Source: Nitriliruptorales bacterium
Lineage (GTDB): Bacteria; Actinomycetota; Nitriliruptoria; Nitriliruptorales; Nitriliruptoraceae
NCBI GenBank assembly: GCA_030835875.1
Contig: JAURQY010000019.1
Span: 1-17,417, forward strand
Direction: 5' to 3'
Length of the DNA stretch: 17,417 nt
Shown here: positions 15,429 through 17,417 of the stretch, piece by piece
Layout of the letters: each line of letters starts with the position of its first letter
Numbering within the stretch: the stretch's first letter is position 1
Notes under the pieces: model-generated
What the model was told of the DNA's origin: nothing
Database searches by the model: none
The model's input: only the letters and a program-made list of their open reading frames with translations
Translations under genes and position numbers: made by a program

Positions 15429-15457
15429 GTCGGTGTCGCTCGGTGTGGTCGGTGTCG
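15429..15457. repeat. Three short direct repeats in the rpsB-tsf gap
   Basis: TCGGTGT occurs at 15430-15436, 15440-15446 and 15449-15455, spaced 10 and 9 bp, which is close to one helical turn. The outer two copies extend to an identical 10-mer (GTCGGTGTCG). They lie 19-45 nt upstream of the tsf start. Confidence 0.5.
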
Positions 15458-15488
15458 TGCGTGCCGTGCAGGTCGTGGAGCGCGCCGA

Positions 15489-16391
15489 TCAGGCGTCGGC
15501 GCCGTCCTCCACGAGGTCCTCGGCGATCTCCGGGACGGCCTGCGCAGCGAGGTCCGCCGCCGCGGCGCGGGACGCCTGCTCAGCGGCCTTCTGCCGCTCG
15601 AGCTCGAGCTCCCACGCCGCCTTCGGCTCGCTGGCGTCGGCGTCGACACCGGTCGCGGACGCCGCCTCGGCCTGCTCACGCAGCTCGTCGTCGGCGGTGC
15701 GGGACGCACGCAGCATCAGTCCGTCGGCGCACGCGTCGGCGATGATGCGCGTCAGCAGCGTCGAGGAGCGGATCGCGTCGTCGTTGCCCGGGATCGGGTA
15801 CTGCACGACGTCGGGGTCGCAGTTCGTGTCGAGGATGCCGACCACCGGGATGTTCAGGCGGTTCGCCTCCTTGACGGCGATCTCCTCGATGACGGTGTCG
15901 ACGACCCAGACGGCGTTGGGCACCTTCGCCATGTTGCGGATGCCGCCGAGGGTGAGCTCGAGCTTCTCGCGCTCACGCTCGAGCTGGAGGACCTCCTTCT
16001 TCGGCAGGAGGTCGTAGGTGCCGGAGGACTGCATCGCCTCGAGCTCGCGCAGGCGTGCGATGCGGGACCGGATGGTCTCGAAGTTGGTGAGCATGCCGCC
16101 CATCCAGCGCTCGGTGACGTACGGCATGCCGACGCGCTCGGCCTGGTAGCGGATGGTCTCGGCGGCCTGCTTCTTCGTGCCGACGAACAGCACGGTGCCA
16201 CCGCGGGCAACGAGGTCGCGGGTGAACGAGTACGCCTGCTCGATCAGTCCGACGGTCTGCCGGAGATCGATGACGTAGATGCCGTTGCGCTCGCCGTAGA
16301 TGAAGCGGCGCATCTTGGGGTTCCAGCGACGGGTCTGGTGCCCGAAGTGGACGCCGGCCTCGAGCAGCTGGCGCATGGTGACGACGGCCAT
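15489..16391 (-). CDS. rpsB: 30S ribosomal protein S2
   Basis: S2 binds late to the 30S subunit near the mRNA exit. The 300-residue product starts MAVVTMRQLLEAGVHFGHQT and contains WNPKMRRFIYGERNGIYVIDL, FVGTKKQAAETI, RWMGGMLTNFETI and VGILDTNCDPD, all diagnostic. A C-terminal extension of about 60 Ala/Glu-rich residues follows the conserved core, as in many actinobacteria. The ATG at 16391 has GAGG 7 nt upstream. It heads the tsf-pyrH-frr cluster and has a predicted promoter about 180 nt upstream with a leader full of hairpins. Ribosomal proteins of this cluster are commonly autoregulated through such leaders. Confidence 0.98.
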   Translation of the reverse strand: MAVVTMRQLLEAGVHFGHQTRRWNPKMRRFIYGERNGIYVIDLRQTVGLIEQAYSFTRDLVARGGTVLFVGTKKQAAETIRYQAERVGMPYVTERWMGGMLTNFETIRSRIARLRELEAMQSSGTYDLLPKKEVLQLEREREKLELTLGGIRNMAKVPNAVWVVDTVIEEIAVKEANRLNIPVVGILDTNCDPDVVQYPIPGNDDAIRSSTLLTRIIADACADGLMLRASRTADDELREQAEAASATGVDADASEPKAAWELELERQKAAEQASRAAAADLAAQAVPEIAEDLVEDGADA

Positions 16392-16442
16392 GGGTGATCC
16401 TCTCGGTTCGGTTGGGCCTCCGCCCGCGTCGTCCGGGAGGTG

Positions 16443-16515
16443 GGACCGCGTCGCGGTCCACGCCGTGCGACCCACCCCGCTCGCGCGGGGCACCGGGGCC
16501 GCCCGTCAGCGGGCG
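16443..16515 (-). promoter_or_regulatory. Three tandem hairpins in the rpsB leader
   Basis: Perfect stems lie at 16443-16459 (GGACCGC / GCGGTCC, 3-nt loop), 16475-16490 (CCCCGC / GCGGGG, 4-nt loop) and 16500-16515 (CGCCCG / CGGGCG, 4-nt loop). All are in the rpsB 5' leader, 52-124 nt before the ATG. S2 represses its own operon in E. coli through the rpsB leader. An equivalent function here is inference. Confidence 0.5.
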
Positions 16516-16552
16516 TGCGTGATGGATTCGATGGACTGCGGGGATGGAACAC

Positions 16553-16568
16553 CCCGGCCGGAGCCGGG
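16553..16568 (-). promoter_or_regulatory. Hairpin at the predicted 5' end of the rpsB transcript
   Basis: A perfect 6-bp stem (CCCGGC / GCCGGG) with a 4-nt loop starts about 1 nt after the predicted start near 16569. Confidence 0.4.
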
Positions 16569-16575
16569 AGGGCGG

Positions 16576-16605
16576 ATGCTAGCGCGCGTCGGGGCCGCGC
16601 GTCCC
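16576..16605 (-). promoter_or_regulatory. Predicted promoter for rpsB-tsf
   Basis: Minus-strand GGGACG (16600-16605), an 18-nt spacer and TAGCAT (16576-16581) resemble a sigma70-type promoter. The first three bases of the -10 are the TAG stop codon of the upstream membrane protein gene. The -35 keeps only the GAC core. Confidence 0.45.
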
Positions 16606-17172
16606 CGCCTCGTGGGCCGTGCCCGCGGAGGGGGACGGCGGCGCGGGGGTGTCGGAGGTCGGCAGCGACGGGAGCACCGGCGCCCCGTCGACCTGCTCGT
16701 CGGCCGGGACGGCGACGTCGGGCCGGCGGAGCGCGGCGCTCAGCAGGAAGACCAGGCCGATGATGATGAGGAGCCCGGGGAGCACGAGCCCCGCAGCGCT
16801 CCCCCGCAGGTACTCGAGCAGCCCGAGGCCGGTGAGGATGCCGCCGGGGATGAACGGCCACCACCAGCCTCCCTCCCGCGGGGTCCGCGCGAGCAGCTGG
16901 ACGACCGGGATCAGGAGGAACCCGCCACCGAGGCCGAGGAGCGCGACGTCCGTGACGACGCCGACGTCCTCGAGCACGAGCGCGGTCCCGAAGCCGGTGA
17001 GGATGCCGCCGGGGACGAGGAACCCGTAGCTGCGGGTGGCGAGGAAGGTCGCGAGGAACGCGAGCCCGCCGAGCAGCACGACGGCGACGCCGCCGACGCC
17101 CGTGAGCTCGATGAGCAGCAGCGCGACACCGAGCACGACGAGCAGGACGCCAGCGAAGGAACGTCCGACCAT
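16579..17172 (-). CDS. Small multi-pass membrane protein, function unknown
   Basis: This 197-residue protein is not recognised with confidence. It has six predicted membrane segments (about residues 4-22, 24-45, 47-66, 70-94, 105-122, 126-148) and a 49-residue Pro/Ala-rich, probably cytoplasmic, tail. Segments three and five share PGGILTGxG (54-62 and 109-117), which suggests an internal duplication. The overall look resembles the small membrane domains of LiaF/DUF5668-type proteins, but that is a weak resemblance. There is no signal peptide beyond the first helix and there are no catalytic motifs. The ATG at 17172 has GGAGG 8 nt upstream. The gene lies just upstream of rpsB on the same strand, and its TAG stop sits in the predicted rpsB -10 box. 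Confidence 0.85.
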   Translation of the reverse strand: MVGRSFAGVLLVVLGVALLLIELTGVGGVAVVLLGGLAFLATFLATRSYGFLVPGGILTGFGTALVLEDVGVVTDVALLGLGGGFLLIPVVQLLARTPREGGWWWPFIPGGILTGLGLLEYLRGSAAGLVLPGLLIIIGLVFLLSAALRRPDVAVPADEQVDGAPVLPSLPTSDTPAPPSPSAGTAHEAGTRGPDAR

Positions 17173-17248
17173 CAGCTGTACCTCCGTCGTCGAGCGGCGC
17201 GTCGGAGAGCGAGGGGCCGCGTGGGCTCGCATGACGCGCCTGACGGCG

Positions 17249-17277
17249 ACGCTAGCGAGCGCGACGAGCCTCGCCCA
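17249..17277 (-). promoter_or_regulatory. Possible promoter for the membrane protein gene
   Basis: A -10-like TAGCGT at 17249-17254, identical to the rimP box, lies 77 nt upstream of the ATG. The -35 region (TGGGCG at 17272-17277, 17-nt spacer) is poor. A small stem (GGGCC / GGCCC, 17278-17291) follows the stop of the gene upstream. Confidence 0.3.
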
Positions 17278-17311
17278 GGGCCGCGGGGCCCGATCCGCTC
17301 CGACGTTCGGG

Positions 17312-17417
17312 TCACGGCAGGATCGGCAGCAGCTCCCCTGCGGCATCGACGTCACCGAGCGCGGCGCTGACGACGGTCAGCGCGTCGCCGTAGGCCGTAC
17401 CGAGCAGCGTCGCGAGA
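17312..17417 (-). CDS. C-terminal end of an unidentified protein, cut by the window edge
   Basis: An open frame entering from the window edge ends with TGA at 17312-17314. Its last residues include LLGTAYGDALTVV and end in ELLPILP. G or C fills nearly all third positions and second positions are mixed, as expected of real coding sequence in this genome. About 34 residues are too few to name a family. It is on the same strand as its neighbours and 139 nt upstream of the membrane protein gene. Confidence 0.5.
   Translation of the reverse strand, partial: LATLLGTAYGDALTVVSAALGDVDAAGELLPILP

Noticed and set aside
15093..16397. A 434-codon plus-strand open frame opposite rpsB and tsf
   Set aside because: It is a shadow of two certain genes, with low-complexity Asp/Val/Leu/Gly composition and no family motif.
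16300..17370. A 356-codon plus-strand frame opposite the membrane protein and rpsB leader
   Set aside because: It is hydrophilic and Glu/Asp/Arg-rich, as expected from reading a hydrophobic gene backwards; the minus-strand gene has a good ribosome binding site and clear membrane helices.

Overview
The window is a stretch of core chromosome from a very GC-rich bacterium. G or C fills almost every third codon position, and GTG (and once TTG) starts are common. All recognised genes lie on the minus strand, so the transcription order runs from high to low coordinates. Gene content and order (rpsB-tsf-pyrH-frr-cdsA-rlmN-rseP-ispG, then rimP-nusA-ylxR-infB-DUF503-rbfA-truB-ribF-rpsO-pnp) point to the Actinomycetota. 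The cdsA-rlmN pairing, the short NusA without C-terminal acidic repeats and the Rip1-like RseP fit that phylum. The 203-residue EF-Ts is shorter than the roughly 270 residues usual in Streptomyces or Mycobacterium, so a deep-branching class (such as Acidimicrobiia, Nitriliruptoria or Thermoleophilia) is more likely than a classical actinomycete. That placement is inference.

Layout in transcription order. At 17312-17417 is the last part of an unidentified gene. At 16579-17172 is a small multi-pass membrane protein with an internal repeat. The translation and lipid block follows at 9932-16391: rpsB (S2), tsf (EF-Ts), pyrH (UMP kinase), frr (ribosome recycling), cdsA (CDP-diacylglycerol synthase), rlmN (23S/tRNA A-methylase) and rseP (site-2 protease). 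ispG (MEP-pathway reductase) follows after a 122-nt gap, at 8637-9809. The nusA-infB block is at 1020-8423: rimP, nusA, ylxR, infB, DUF503, rbfA, truB and ribF. rpsO (520-792) and the first 118 or so codons of pnp (1-355) close the window. Several pairs overlap by 4 nt (cdsA/rlmN, rlmN/rseP, rbfA/truB, truB/ribF), which implies translational coupling.

No gap without a gene exceeds about 230 bases. The larger gaps are ribF-rpsO (227 nt), ispG-rimP (213 nt), rpsB-membrane protein (187 nt), rpsO-pnp (164 nt), membrane protein-upstream gene (139 nt), rseP-ispG (122 nt) and pyrH-frr (99 nt). Most hold perfect inverted repeats, and three hold plausible sigma70-type promoters. At those three (rpsB, rimP, rpsO) the transcript would begin with a hairpin almost at +1.

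The genes work together in ribosome production and function: ribosomal proteins S2 and S15, assembly factors RimP and RbfA, initiation (IF2), elongation (EF-Ts), recycling (RRF), rRNA/tRNA modification (RlmN, TruB), transcription elongation (NusA) and RNA turnover (PNPase). Nucleotide, phospholipid, flavin and isoprenoid steps are interspersed. I found no mobile elements, CRISPR arrays, tRNA/rRNA genes or defence systems. The points of interest are the leader structures, the absence of dxr and proS from their usual slots, an insertion in RseP, and the membrane protein whose stop codon is part of the predicted rpsB -10 box.
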